Source: Reyranella soli (lineage in GTDB: Bacteria; Pseudomonadota; Alphaproteobacteria; Reyranellales; Reyranellaceae). Taken from it: DNA of 47,094 bases. How positions within the stretch are numbered: the first letter of the stretch is position 1; every line of letters begins with the position of its first letter. The notes beneath the pieces were generated by a model. It ran no database searches, was not told the origin of the DNA, and saw only the letters and a list, made by a program, of their open reading frames with translations. Below, in pieces: positions 1 through 8,502 of the stretch. The stretch is taken from contig NZ_BKAJ01000112.1 in the NCBI RefSeq assembly GCF_007992495.1, positions 1 to 47,094 on the forward strand. The letters run 5' to 3'. Made by a program: the position numbers and the translations under genes.

Positions 1-49
1 CTGTGCAGAGCTACTAGCAGATGGCACGCGTCGTTCCAGGATGGCTACG

Positions 50-220
50 ATGAGTTGTCCAAGAACGCGGAGGGCCGGCGCCAAGTGCGAGACGCTGGAG
101 CTGGTGCGGGGCTACTACAAGATCCGCGAAGGCCGCGTGCGCAAGCGCATCTTCGAGATGGTCAAGGCGGTGGGTGCGGCCAGTCACGCCGAGGTCCTGA
201 GCGGCCGGAATAAGCGATAG
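50..220 (+). pseudogene. C-terminal remnant of an XRE-type HTH regulator
   Basis: A reading frame ending in TAG at 218-220 encodes a tail containing YYKIREGRVRKRIFEMVKAV. Alphaproteobacterial XRE-family regulators often end in this style (aromatic-rich helix, then V/I-R-x-R-I/L-F-x-x-V-K-A). No HTH domain is visible upstream in the same frame, and a neighbouring frame is also partly open, so the gene looks frameshifted or cut by the window edge. Part of the same sequence recurs, more damaged, at 7906-7929. The assignment rests on motif memory only. Confidence 0.35.
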
Positions 221-376
221 GTCCGGCGGGCTTCCAGCTAGTCTAGCAGCAGTTCGGTAGTCGCATTTGTGCGGTGCCCTTTTGTCAGGCGTGCCGCTGA
301 TCGTTAATGCCTTGAAACCAAAGGATTATGCCGAAGAACCCCAATCCCTCGGCGAGCACCTCAAGAAACGCCGCCG
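133..376 (+). repeat. Diverged direct repeat, copy A (XRE gene junction)
   Basis: This stretch aligns with 7882-8126 in the same orientation. Both copies hold, in order, the end of an HTH-type regulator, a spacer containing CATTTGTGCGG and TTTTGTCAGG, the string GAAACCAAAGGATTAT, and the first codons of an XRE regulator. A 24-base string at 149-172 is identical to 7906-7929. The copies differ by substitutions and small indels. Copy A is the better preserved. Confidence 0.7.
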
Positions 377-416
377 CGAAGTGGGTCTCCTCCAGCGGGA
401 GGTCGGCGAGCGGATG
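312..416 (+). pseudogene. N-terminal fragment of an XRE-family HTH regulator
   Basis: The frame reads LKPKDYAEEPQSLGEHLKK followed by RRREVGLLQREVGERM. This matches the start of a common proteobacterial XRE family: a KPKDYPxxPxTLGEHLRKRR lead, then helices 1-2 of the HTH. After ERM the family resemblance stops and the frame runs into unrelated sequence, ending at 506. The recognition helix and the C-terminal half are missing, so it cannot make a complete HTH domain. No convincing ribosome binding site was seen. Confidence 0.55.
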
Positions 417-923
417 GCCGACCACACCAAATCCGACGGAAATTCTCAACACCACCGAAACCTTACGCAGCTCTTACCCGGTATTGGGGTCATATCGTCG
501 AATTAATCTGAATTGTTCCACTATCCGGTTAGGTCTTTGAGCGAAATAGTCCTTCAGCCTCTCAACGACATGGTGGCCAAACCAAACTGCGAGCAGTTCG
601 AGATTTTCGACTTCTTCAAGGCGCGCAGGCTTCGATTCTCCCGATCGATAAAGGAACAACTGATTTGAACCGACTGGCTGATGACGATATGCGAGCCACT
701 TCAGGCAGCAAGGTATCATTCCGCTCGATATCTTCGCGGAGCACGTGCTGACGGCGATCACCGGCCACTGACAACACGCGACCTGCTGAACCGTTTTAGA
801 TCTATGACCTTCGCACCTCTGGATGGACTGGCCGGTCGCAGAAGACCGGGCGCTGCGTCCGGCAAGATCGGGCAGTCAGAGTTTCAGAATCCCCCAGCCT
901 TCTTCCCGTGGCCGAGCAGCTGA
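417..923. other. Gene-poor decayed stretch
   Basis: No intact gene is supported. Short frames exist on both strands (for example 474-761 minus), but none resembles a known family and none has a clear ribosome binding site. The stretch follows the truncated XRE fragment and precedes the 3' end of the AraC gene. It reads as degraded sequence. Confidence 0.4.
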
Positions 924-1793
924 TCAGCGCAGGAGAGCAGCCTGGAATGCACCAGGCGTCACGCCCATCGTTCGCCTGAATGTGGCGATGAAGTGCGCTG
1001 GCGTCGCAAAGCCAACACCGTCGGACACCTCGGCAACTGACTTCCCGGGCTTTTTCAGCAGCGTAATCCCCCGCTCGAGCCTACGGAGAACGATGTGCCG
1101 ATGCGGTGTCACGCCGGTTTGTTGGCGGAACGCGCGGATGAAGTGGTTGACGCTCAAGCTTGCAGCGCCGGCCAATTGACTCAAGGTAAGCGATGGGGCG
1201 GTCGCGTCCTCTAGTGCGGCGGTGATCATGTCATTGACACGACGATGAGCCGCGCGAGCAAGACCTCCGCGCGCTGGCTGCGCAGACCGGGGATCGCCGC
1301 GGACCAACAGGCGGGCCGCGACGCGCCGGACACCGGATTCGAGCAGCAGTAAATCGTCCGGGTCTCCTCGTGTCGCTGAAACGAAAAGCTGCATCGCAGC
1401 CGCCTGTAGTTCGCTGTCATGCGAGTTAAAGAGCGGCAAACAGTTAAATGGCGCTTCCAGCGCGGTTTCGAGAAAGGATTCGCGGAGAAATAGCTGCAGG
1501 ACGTCGGCTTCCCCTCGTACGGAGATCTGATTTCGCTGGTGCGCAGGCGTCACCGAAACACTCCCAACCGCAGCAACATGCGCGCGCGGCGCCGAGTCCC
1601 CGATCCTGTGGCGGACGGGCACGCCGTCTTGCAGGTTTACTACGACGCTAACGATATCGGATGCGCCGATGTCGAAATCCCCGCCGCTGTGGCGCCATCG
1701 GGCGATCATTGCGCTCGGCGAAGCTTTCTCCCCTATGGAATGCATGAACACTGGCGGACCAACCGCGGCGATCGTTTCGGCGACGGGTTTCAT
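924..1793 (-). CDS. AraC-family transcriptional regulator
   Basis: The 289-residue protein has a C-terminal AraC/XylS DNA-binding domain of about 100 residues. Its first HTH is in SLTLSQLAGAASLSVNHFIRAF. The second carries the family pattern SVAEVSDGVGFATPAHFIATF followed by RRTMGVTPGAF. The N-terminal 170 residues resemble the cupin-like sensor regions of the family but identify no ligand. It is the last gene of a same-strand run with the methyltransferase, NTF2-like protein, nitroreductase and two oxidoreductases, and may regulate them; this is inference from adjacency. The ATG at 1793 is used, although no strong ribosome binding site precedes it. Confidence 0.85.
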   Translation of the reverse strand: MKPVAETIAAVGPPVFMHSIGEKASPSAMIARWRHSGGDFDIGASDIVSVVVNLQDGVPVRHRIGDSAPRAHVAAVGSVSVTPAHQRNQISVRGEADVLQLFLRESFLETALEAPFNCLPLFNSHDSELQAAAMQLFVSATRGDPDDLLLLESGVRRVAARLLVRGDPRSAQPARGGLARAAHRRVNDMITAALEDATAPSLTLSQLAGAASLSVNHFIRAFRQQTGVTPHRHIVLRRLERGITLLKKPGKSVAEVSDGVGFATPAHFIATFRRTMGVTPGAFQAALLR

Positions 1794-1843
1794 TTGTCAT
1801 GTCCGAGGTGGTGGTTAGTCGCGCCGCAAGTCTAGACAGCATC

Positions 1844-1987
1844 CTAAGCGCGAGTCTGTTCGCTATTGACCACTGCAATGACGCCGGTACGGCGCGTTCG
1901 CTCGCCAACGAGCAGCAGCGACCAGACTGCTTCTGGCGGGGCTTCGATCTCAATCGTATCTTGCGCGAACACTCTCAGGCGCGGGCG
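1844..1987 (-). pseudogene. SRPBCC (START-like) domain N-terminal remnant
   Basis: The minus frame reads RLRVFAQDTIEIEAPPEAVW followed by SLL. This is the first beta strand of SRPBCC/polyketide-cyclase-like proteins (typically x-I-x-I-x-A-P-P-E-x-V-W-x-x-L). The resemblance stops after about 25 residues, and no in-frame ATG with a ribosome binding site lies just upstream. The rest of 1794-2175 holds nothing recognisable. It is probably a stub left by deletion. Confidence 0.4.
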
Positions 1988-2175
1988 CCGCAATCCGCCA
2001 ATTCGCCTCGCGCCGCTATGAAGTTTAAGCGGCCTTCGCCGCCTTCGTCGCGCGGGCCCAACAGACGAGTTCATCCCAAGCCGACATCCTGGGGGCAAGC
2101 AGGTTGCCTCGATGTCTTCGAGCGGCTTGTTTGCACCCGTTGGGGAGGACGCCATGACGTCGTTGCCGGCACCTG

Positions 2176-2808
2176 TCAGGGCTTTACGAACCGATAGGCG
2201 AAGCGATCTGTCTCGCCCTTGATCGAAGGGTCGAACACTTTGATCAAGTGCGGATCGTCCTTGTTCGCGAGCATGCTGCTTTCCGACTCCAGCACGAGGC
2301 CGGCCGCCTCCACCTCCTCGCGGACGGATGCAGGGTCGATCCGATGCAGCGACTGGGCGTCGCCCGCGCCCGCCCCTGCGGCGGCGGCGTGGTCGACGAT
2401 GACGTAGGACCCACCGGGTTTCAGCCGCCCGTAGACGGCCCGATTGAAGTGGGCCGCCGTCGCACCCTTCTTCTGCACCAGCGCGGTGTGGAGATCGTGG
2501 TAGAACAGGTGCAGCCACAGGACGTCTGCAGGTTGCGTGGCCTCCGGCATCGCGACGAGGTCCGCTGAGACGGCTTCGACGTTCTCTCGGCCCGGCTCCT
2601 TCGCGAGAGTCCGCATGCGGCCGACCTGATCGGGCTTTAAGTCGGCGATTTCGGTCGGCACGAAGCTGAAGACCCGCCCTTTGGGTCCCACGACGTCGGA
2701 GAACAGGCGCGTCCAGTCGCCGTCGCCCGGGTAAACGTCAATGACAGTGGAGCCCGCCTCTACACGTGCGAACCGGATCAACTCGGATAGCTTGGCTTGG
2801 TCGTACAT
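2176..2808 (-). CDS. COG4798-type predicted methyltransferase
   Basis: The protein has 210 residues and belongs to a class I SAM-dependent methyltransferase-like family. The SAM-binding motif I appears as STVIDVYPGDGDWTRLF near residues 18-34, in the P-G-D-G variant typical of COG4798 rather than the classical GxGxG. Motifs LKPGGSYVIVDH and DPHLIKVFDP also match that family. The ATG at 2808 is chosen because GGAG lies 7-8 bases upstream; longer readings of the frame run into the upstream NTF2-like gene. The substrate is unknown. It sits 107 bp downstream of the NTF2-like gene on the same strand. Confidence 0.8.
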   Translation of the reverse strand: MYDQAKLSELIRFARVEAGSTVIDVYPGDGDWTRLFSDVVGPKGRVFSFVPTEIADLKPDQVGRMRTLAKEPGRENVEAVSADLVAMPEATQPADVLWLHLFYHDLHTALVQKKGATAAHFNRAVYGRLKPGGSYVIVDHAAAAGAGAGDAQSLHRIDPASVREEVEAAGLVLESESSMLANKDDPHLIKVFDPSIKGETDRFAYRFVKP

Positions 2809-2915
2809 CGGGATCTCCGTTACGGTTGGGCATTCGACGAGAGCGCGGCGTGCGGGGCGGCGATCCGCGGCTCGTTCACCGTCGACCCCGGACCGATCAC
2901 CGCAGACGGCCAGCG

Positions 2916-3329
2916 CTATGGCCTGGCCGCGTCCACCTGCGCGGCCCGCGCCAATGCCTGCGTGTCGATAAACTCCCGGATGTGGGCCAGCTTGCCGTCC
3001 CGGATGGTAATGTCGAAGACGAAATGGTCCTCGAACGCCTTGTTCGTGGCTGTGATCTTCCCCTTGGCAAAGCCGATGACCAGAACCCGATCTCCCTGCG
3101 CTACATATTCGGGGGGCTCTGGATAGGAAAACGGCACCTCCTCGGAAGCCTTCTGAAATGCAGCCGCCACCCCGGCGCGCCCGCGGTGCGTACCGGCCAA
3201 CGGCCAATCCTCGCCCGGAATGATCCACTCGATGTCTTCGGCGACCAGCGCCACCAGCCCCTCCTTGTCGCCGCGGCCGATGGCGGCAAAGAAGTCCTTC
3301 ACAGTCTGGACGTTGTCTTGAGTACTCAT
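2916..3329 (-). CDS. NTF2-like / SnoaL-family protein
   Basis: The protein has 137 residues and the NTF2-like cone fold pattern: VKDFFAAIGRGDKEGLVALV at the start, then EDIEWIIPGEDWPLAGTHRG and a C-terminal DITIRDGKLAHIREFIDT. These are typical of the SnoaL-like ketosteroid-isomerase-related family, whose members act on small hydrophobic molecules or have no known activity. The start at 3329 has a strong AAGGAG site at suitable spacing. It lies between the nitroreductase and methyltransferase genes and is probably co-transcribed with them. The substrate cannot be read from the sequence. Confidence 0.85.
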   Translation of the reverse strand: MSTQDNVQTVKDFFAAIGRGDKEGLVALVAEDIEWIIPGEDWPLAGTHRGRAGVAAAFQKASEEVPFSYPEPPEYVAQGDRVLVIGFAKGKITATNKAFEDHFVFDITIRDGKLAHIREFIDTQALARAAQVDAARP

Positions 3330-3373
3330 AACAACTTCTCCTTTCCTCGGATCGTGTCCGATCTACTCCATTG

Positions 3374-3967
3374 TCAGGCCCAACGACCGGCCTCCTCAAA
3401 ACCAAGGCGAGGATTGCGCGGGAACACGGAAGCTGGATCGCCGTAGCCAATGCTGCAGATAAAGTTCGAGTGGATTCGCGTGCCAGAGAAGAACGCCTTA
3501 TCCACGCCTGCGTTGTCGAAGCCCGACATGGGGCCGCAGTCCAGCCCCAACGCCCGCGCAGCGACGATGAGGTAAGCGCCCTGCAGCGTTCCGTTCCGCA
3601 TCGCCGTCACCTCGGCCATCCCCGGCGCCGCAAAGTACTGCTGCATGACCTCGGCAGCGTGAGGCAAAAGCTTTGGGAGCTCGGCGGCGAAATCCAAATC
3701 GTGGCCAATGACGATCGTGACAGGGGCCTTCAGAATTTTCGGCCTGTTCGCTTCCGCAGCCAGTCCGGCGAGCCTTGCCTTTCCATCGGCGCTTCGCACC
3801 CAAACGAAACGCGCGGGGCTGCAGTTCGCAGATGTCGGCCCCCATTTCATAAGGTCATAGATCTCGCGCACCGTAGCGTCCTCCACGGGACGATCGGCCC
3901 AGCCGTTAAACGTACGAGCGGACCGAAAGATCTGATCGAGCGAGTGGTCGGGTAACGCGGCGGTCAT
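3374..3967 (-). CDS. RutE/HadB-type nitroreductase-family oxidoreductase
   Basis: The 197-residue protein closely follows E. coli RutE, which reduces malonic semialdehyde in pyrimidine breakdown. Shared landmarks are ARTFNGWADRPV, LMKWGPTSANCSPARFVWVR, QGAYLIVAARALGLDCGPMSGFD, the SIGYGD motif and the terminal RLGFEEA. The WGPTSANCSPAR segment forms part of the FMN site in this family. Other rut genes are absent, so a role in pyrimidine use is not supported here. It may instead detoxify an aldehyde or reduce a nitro or quinone compound together with the neighbouring reductases. Confidence 0.85.
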   Translation of the reverse strand: MTAALPDHSLDQIFRSARTFNGWADRPVEDATVREIYDLMKWGPTSANCSPARFVWVRSADGKARLAGLAAEANRPKILKAPVTIVIGHDLDFAAELPKLLPHAAEVMQQYFAAPGMAEVTAMRNGTLQGAYLIVAARALGLDCGPMSGFDNAGVDKAFFSGTRIHSNFICSIGYGDPASVFPRNPRLGFEEAGRWA

Positions 3968-4030
3968 GGATAGATCACTTTCATAAGATGCAGATCAGGT
4001 GCTTGCGGCGACATCAGCGATCACGATTCA

Positions 4031-4630
4031 TCAGTCGAACTTGACCAGGTCCTGAAAGACCAGCCGACCCCAACTTATTCCGAACGACTGCACAAGCAGC
4101 CCGCCTTCGGACAGTCCGCCAAGTGTGATCGGCGCGAAACCAAGTCTTTCCGCGAGCGCAGCAATCTCGGCTGCAGCGTCTTCATGGTCGCTCGCCAGGA
4201 AGATGGCTCTCTTGCCACCGTGCACGGCCGGATCTTGGTCAAGGACAGCAGCGAGCAAATGGTTGAAGCCTTTGACCACTTTTGCGCCCGCGAAGGCCTG
4301 CGCGACGAACCTGGAAGAAGGCTGTCCTCTCAGTTCCTCAGGGAACACGCCGTGGGCATTGGTCACATCGACGATAGTCTTGCCGTGCCAATTGGGGAGC
4401 GCTTTCGCGACATCCGGATGGGACTCGTAACGGACAACCAAGAAGATGATGTCCGCCTTAACCGCTTCCGCCAGGGTCTTGGGAATGATCTGAGGTCCGA
4501 TAGCGGCCGCATCGGCCGCCATGCTTTCCGGTTCGCGCGTGGTTGCAACGGATACTTCGATGCCATTACGGGCAAACGCCTTGGCCAGAGCCTTACCGGT
4601 AATACCGAAGCCGACAATGGCGTAGCTCAT
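4031..4630 (-). CDS. F420-reductase-like NAD(P)-binding oxidoreductase
   Basis: The 199-residue protein opens with a Rossmann motif, YAIVGFGITGKALAKAFARN (GxGxxG variant), followed by VSVATTREPES where the cofactor ribose is bound. The segments DIIFLVVRYESHPDV, GKTIVDVTNAHG and KVVKGFNHLLA follow the NADPH-dependent F420 reductase/ProC N-terminal family, as found in many organisms without F420. The ATG at 4630 is preferred over an upstream in-frame start at 4660 because GAGGAAGAG precedes it and the Rossmann strand then begins at residue 2. It lies between the SDR and the nitroreductase genes. Confidence 0.82.
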   Translation of the reverse strand: MSYAIVGFGITGKALAKAFARNGIEVSVATTREPESMAADAAAIGPQIIPKTLAEAVKADIIFLVVRYESHPDVAKALPNWHGKTIVDVTNAHGVFPEELRGQPSSRFVAQAFAGAKVVKGFNHLLAAVLDQDPAVHGGKRAIFLASDHEDAAAEIAALAERLGFAPITLGGLSEGGLLVQSFGISWGRLVFQDLVKFD

Positions 4631-4691
4631 AAACTCTTCCTCGAAGTAATCGCGGAACAATCGAATGTCGCGCCCGGCCGGGCATGGCGCG

Positions 4692-5426
4692 TCACAGTTG
4701 CGCCAGGCCGCCGTCGACGGCGACCTCGCTGGCCGTCATGAAGCTGCTGTCCGACGAGGCGAGAAAGGCAGCAGCGGCCGCGATCTCCGCCGGATCGGCC
4801 ATGCGCTGGAGCGGAGTCATCGCGCCGTAGGCCTTCTGGCCCTGCTCGCCCAGCGCTTCCTTCGCGAGTTCGGTCGCCGTCACCCCGGGCGACAGCACGT
4901 TTACCCGGATGCCGGTGCCCTTCAGGTCTCCCGCCCAGGTCCGCGCAAGGTTGCGCACGGCCGCCTTGCTCGCGCTGTAGGCGGTGAATGCCGGGGCGCC
5001 CGTGGTGCCGGCGCTCGATCCGGTCAGGATGATCGAACCGCCCTGGCCCATCAGCGGCAACGCCTTCTGGACCGTGAAGATCGTACCCTTCACATTGACG
5101 TCGAAGGTTTCGTCAATGTGCTCGGCGGTGATCTGGCCGAGCGGAAGCGGGCTTCCCACCCCGGCATTGGCGAAGACGATGTCGAGGGTTCCGCGCTCGC
5201 CCTTCACCGCCGCGTAAAGCCGGTCGAGGTCGGCCTCGTCGGAGACCGAGCCCTTCACCGCGCGGGCATTGGGCCCGAGCCCGGCCACGGCGGCGTCGAG
5301 CGCTTCCTGCCGGCGGCCGAAGATGAAGACGAAGGCGCCCTCCTCGATGAAGCGCTTAGCCGCGGCGAGGCCGATGCCGGTAGCGCCACCGGTGATCACG
5401 GCGGTCTTTCCATTCAGTCTGGTCAC
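4692..5426 (-). CDS. Short-chain dehydrogenase/reductase (SDR)
   Basis: This is a classical SDR of 244 residues. It shows the cofactor motif TGGATGIG near residue 14, NAG in FANAGVG, the catalytic Ser in LTGSSAG and YSASKAA with the catalytic Tyr and Lys, and ends in VDGGLAQL. The basic residue in FIFGRRQE suggests NADP(H). I choose the GTG at 5426 (VTRLNGK) because AAAGGA lies 8 bases upstream; the ATG at 5435 overlaps that ribosome binding site. It is the promoter-proximal gene of the minus-strand run 5426-2176. Confidence 0.85.
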   Translation of the reverse strand: MTRLNGKTAVITGGATGIGLAAAKRFIEEGAFVFIFGRRQEALDAAVAGLGPNARAVKGSVSDEADLDRLYAAVKGERGTLDIVFANAGVGSPLPLGQITAEHIDETFDVNVKGTIFTVQKALPLMGQGGSIILTGSSAGTTGAPAFTAYSASKAAVRNLARTWAGDLKGTGIRVNVLSPGVTATELAKEALGEQGQKAYGAMTPLQRMADPAEIAAAAAFLASSDSSFMTASEVAVDGGLAQL

Positions 5427-5882
5427 GACGTGCATCCTTTGTTGGCGTTATTCCCTTAGCGTGTGGATCACTAGATCGTATAAGTTCCAACCCTGATCCG
5501 CTTCCGCGCGCCACCAGTGATGCCGCCTTCAGAACGTGTGCGATGTGGCTCCGTTCCTAAAACCAAAAGCGAAGGGTGATTTCGCGATACTGCTGCCGTC
5601 GACCTCGGCAGCACATCGGCGCATGGTTCTGCTGGAAGCTCGGGCTCCGACCTAGAACCTGAGCCTCAACAAACGTTTGATCCGCGGCAGGGGTTTGGCG
5701 CAACTTTTGATTGGAAACACGCAGCGATCGTGGCCTGCTGCTGCAACTTCCGCCGGCGGTTCGTCAGTGATCGCAGCGAAAGAAAGCAGGTCTTGCTGGC
5801 CTGGCGCCTGCCAGCGACCCCATAGACAGGCTTAGTCGCTACCGATGCAGCCACTTGCGGCGGAAAGCTTCGAGGAAATCGG
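5427..5882. other. Divergent intergenic region, no gene recognised
   Basis: About 455 bp separate the SDR (minus) from the glucoamylase (plus). The region must hold two divergent promoters, but I could not single out convincing -35/-10 pairs. A 62-codon minus frame (5666-5854) has no family resemblance. Confidence 0.5.
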
Positions 5883-7688
5883 GTGCCCGCAGCGATTGAA
5901 GACTACGCCTTGATCGGCGATTGCGAGACCTCGGCGCTCGTCGGCCGGGATGGTTCGATCGACTGGCTATGCTGGCCGACTTTCGATTCCGCCGCCTGCT
6001 TCTCGGCGCTGCTCGGCGACGAGAACAACGGTCGTTGGATTATTTGCCCGTCCGACGAAGTTGTCTTGACCTCGCGACACTATCGCCGGGACACGCTCGT
6101 TCTCGAAACTGCATTTGAGACCGCGGAGGGCTCTGCGACGCTGATCGATTTCATGCCGCCGCGCGGCGACGCGTCTCACGTCGTCCGGATCGTGCGCGGG
6201 GATCGCGGGCGCGTGCGGTTTCGGACGCAGGTGATCCTTCGCTTCGGGTTCGGTCTCGATATTCCATGGGTTCGACGGGACGACAAAGGTGCACTGCTCG
6301 CGATTTGCGGATCCGACATGACAGTGATGCGAACACCCGTCGACCTGCGCGGGAAAGACATGACAACAGTCGCGGACTTCGAGGTCTCTGAGGGCGATTC
6401 CGTTCCTTTCGTGATGAGCTATGGGCCATCCCATCTTGCCCTCCCGGCTTCAATCGACGCGATGGATGCCCTTTCCGACACGGAGGCCTTCTGGATTGAC
6501 TGGTCGGCCCGCTCAAACTATCGCGGCCAAAGCCGCGATCTGATCATGAGGTCCCTGATCACACTGAAGGCTCTCACTTTTGCGCCTACGGGCGGAATGG
6601 TCGCCGCCCCCACGACGTCCCTGCCGGAGAAGCTGGGCGGCACTCGCAACTGGGATTATCGGTTCTGCTGGCTGCGCGACGCGACCTGCACGCTGCTGGC
6701 TTTCCAGAACTCCGGATACACGGATGAGGCGCTCGCTTGGTACAGGTGGCTGTTGCGGTCCGTCGCCGGCACACCGGCGAGTATGCAGATAATGTACGGC
6801 ATTGCTGGCGCCCGTCGGTTGCCGGAGTGGCAAGCAGACTGGCTCGCGGGATATGAGGGTGCCAAACCGGTCAGGATCGGTAACGCTGCACACGAACAAC
6901 TGCAGCTCGACGTCTATGGTGAACTGCTCGACTCGTTCTATCAGGCGCGTGTCGCCGGCCTGAGCCTGGATGACGGCACCTGGGCCGTCGAGTGCCAGGT
7001 GCTGAAGCATCTAAGCGAGATCTGGGGCAGAGCGGATAGCGGGATCTGGGAGCGGCGTGGCCCACCACAGCATTATGTATCGTCGAAGGTGATGAGCTGG
7101 GTCGCCTTCGACCGCGGCATCAAGAGCGCCGAGAAGTTCGGCTTAAAAGCTCCGTTAAACGAATGGCGCACCGTTCGGGATAAAATTCATGAGGACGTCT
7201 GCACGAACGGCTTCGATCCCGGTCTCAATGCGTTCACGGTGTCTTATGGCACGGCGTTCCTCGATGCCAGCATTTTGCTGATGCCGGTCGTCGGCTTCCT
7301 GCCCGCGAACGATCCGCGCGTGATCGGCACGCTGAAGGCGGTCGAGCGTCATCTCTTGGTTGACGGGTTCGTCATGCGCCATGATCGTCGCGACCCTCAT
7401 TACGGTGGCGAGCATTCCGTCGAGGGCGCTTTCCTCGCGTGCAGTTTATGGCTCGCGGACGCCTGGCTGCTGGCAGGCGACATCGACAAAGCCAGAAGGT
7501 TGTTTGATCGCGTCGTCGGGGTCGCCAACGACGTCGGTCTGTTGGCCGAAGAGTATGACGTTGGCGCGGCCCGCCAGGTCGGCAATTTTCCGCAGGCGTT
7601 GACGCATATCGCGCTGATCAATACGGCGCAAAATCTGGCCGAAGCCAACCGACAAACGGTCGCCACGCAGCGCGCACACGCTGGATAA
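5883..7688 (+). CDS. GH15-family glucoamylase/trehalase-like glycoside hydrolase
   Basis: The 601-residue protein has the bacterial GH15 layout. The N-terminal beta-sandwich begins IEDYALIGDCETSALVGRDG and SIDWLCWPTFDS. The (alpha/alpha)6 barrel begins around GGTRNWDYRFCWLRDA. The general acid Glu is expected in GIWERRG near residue 390 and the general base in GLLAEEYD near residue 556. Many such proteins hydrolyse trehalose or malto-oligosaccharides, and no signal peptide is seen, so it is probably cytoplasmic. The start is GTG with AGGAA just upstream. It stands alone, followed by decayed DNA. Confidence 0.88.
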   Translation: MPAAIEDYALIGDCETSALVGRDGSIDWLCWPTFDSAACFSALLGDENNGRWIICPSDEVVLTSRHYRRDTLVLETAFETAEGSATLIDFMPPRGDASHVVRIVRGDRGRVRFRTQVILRFGFGLDIPWVRRDDKGALLAICGSDMTVMRTPVDLRGKDMTTVADFEVSEGDSVPFVMSYGPSHLALPASIDAMDALSDTEAFWIDWSARSNYRGQSRDLIMRSLITLKALTFAPTGGMVAAPTTSLPEKLGGTRNWDYRFCWLRDATCTLLAFQNSGYTDEALAWYRWLLRSVAGTPASMQIMYGIAGARRLPEWQADWLAGYEGAKPVRIGNAAHEQLQLDVYGELLDSFYQARVAGLSLDDGTWAVECQVLKHLSEIWGRADSGIWERRGPPQHYVSSKVMSWVAFDRGIKSAEKFGLKAPLNEWRTVRDKIHEDVCTNGFDPGLNAFTVSYGTAFLDASILLMPVVGFLPANDPRVIGTLKAVERHLLVDGFVMRHDRRDPHYGGEHSVEGAFLACSLWLADAWLLAGDIDKARRLFDRVVGVANDVGLLAEEYDVGAARQVGNFPQALTHIALINTAQNLAEANRQTVATQRAHAG

Positions 7689-7881
7689 TTCACACCATTT
7701 CTTAGACGCCAGCTGGCCCGTCGGCCAATCGTGCGGCCAGGAAGTCGGTCACCGGGGCCGAAGCTGACCCGGCTAGCATCTGTTGGTAACCTGATCGACC
7801 TCTTTCCGGGTCACGTCCCCGTAACGCCAAGATACAAGAACCGTGAAGACGTCGGTGAGTTCATCTAGGCTTCATTTGCGG

Positions 7882-8126
7882 CGCCGCACGAAGCGGGCCT
7901 AGCGGATCTTCGAGATGGTCAAGGCGGTGGACGCCAGCCATGCCAGGGTACTAGGCGGGCCGCCGAGGACGCAAAACCCGGCGCGCTTCCGGTTGATCAC
8001 AGTGTGGCAGTCACATTTGTGCGGCGCCATTTTGTCAGGGCGTATCGCTCGCCGTTAAGGCCAGGAAACCAAAGGATTATTTCGAAACACTCCAGTCCTT
8101 GGGCCAGCATCTCAAGAGGCGCCGCT
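7882..8126 (+). repeat. Diverged direct repeat, copy B (XRE gene junction)
   Basis: This is the second copy of the repeat at 133-376, about 7.75 kb away in the same orientation. It contains a damaged regulator tail (identical to copy A over 7906-7929), the same spacer strings and a start of an XRE regulator reading KPKDYFETLQSLGQHLKRRR. The sequence ends abruptly at about 8125, where the DUF3987 remnant of the opposite strand begins. The rest of 7689-8111 holds no gene. Confidence 0.7.
8063..8125 (+). pseudogene. N-terminal stub of a second XRE regulator
   Basis: Only about 20 codons remain: KPKDYFETLQSLGQHLKRRR, the same lead-in as the fragment at 312-416. The next bases belong to another gene on the opposite strand, so the stub is a deletion or insertion scar. 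The regulator is not functional. Confidence 0.5.
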
Positions 8127-8440
8127 CGACGCCTCCCCCACCGCCGCCAGCCACAGCACCAGCGGCTCGTCCCAGGCCGGCGTCACGCGGACCCGCACGC
8201 CGGCACCGCACATCGCCGCGACGCCTGCCAGCACTGACTGCACGACGTAGTCCGCCGGCGCGCCGGTCGCCCGCTCGGTGTCGGTGGTCCAGTCGCGCCA
8301 AGGGTTCGGCAGCAGCGCCAGCGGAACGACCGGCACGGGGCCACGGCGACGATCGAGGATGCTGAGGTCGGGGTCGCGCCAGTTGTCTTTCGACTTTCGC
8401 GCCTCGACTGGTCGAGACACTTCCCTGCGGATCGAGGATG
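8112..8440 (-). pseudogene. DUF3987-type helicase/primase-associated protein, N-terminal remnant
   Basis: The minus frame reads KDNWRDPDLSILDRRRGPVP, then PADYVVQSVLAGVAA and PAWDEPLVLWLAAVGEASSG. This follows the start of DUF3987 proteins of mobile elements (W-x-x-P-D-x-S-x-L, then PPDYVAxxLLAxAAAL, then the W-x-E-P-x-LW-x-x-x-VG-x-x-x-x-GKS nucleotide-binding loop). The match ends at the Walker A-like loop, where the XRE stub of copy B begins on the other strand. No start codon with a ribosome binding site was found. It marks a former phage or plasmid element. Confidence 0.5.
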
Positions 8441-8502
8441 CATTCAGCCATGGTGATCGAGCTGCAGCTTTACCCGCTTCGCCAGGCTGCCGTCTAAGCG
8501 AG

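Noticed and set aside
474..761. A 95-codon minus-strand frame in the decayed left end
   Set aside because: It has no family resemblance and no ribosome binding site, and lies among gene remnants. It cannot be excluded but is not supported.
2809..3450. A longer reading of the methyltransferase frame, starting at 3450
   Set aside because: It would overlap the well-supported NTF2-like gene. The ATG at 2808 has a good ribosome binding site and begins at the conserved domain.
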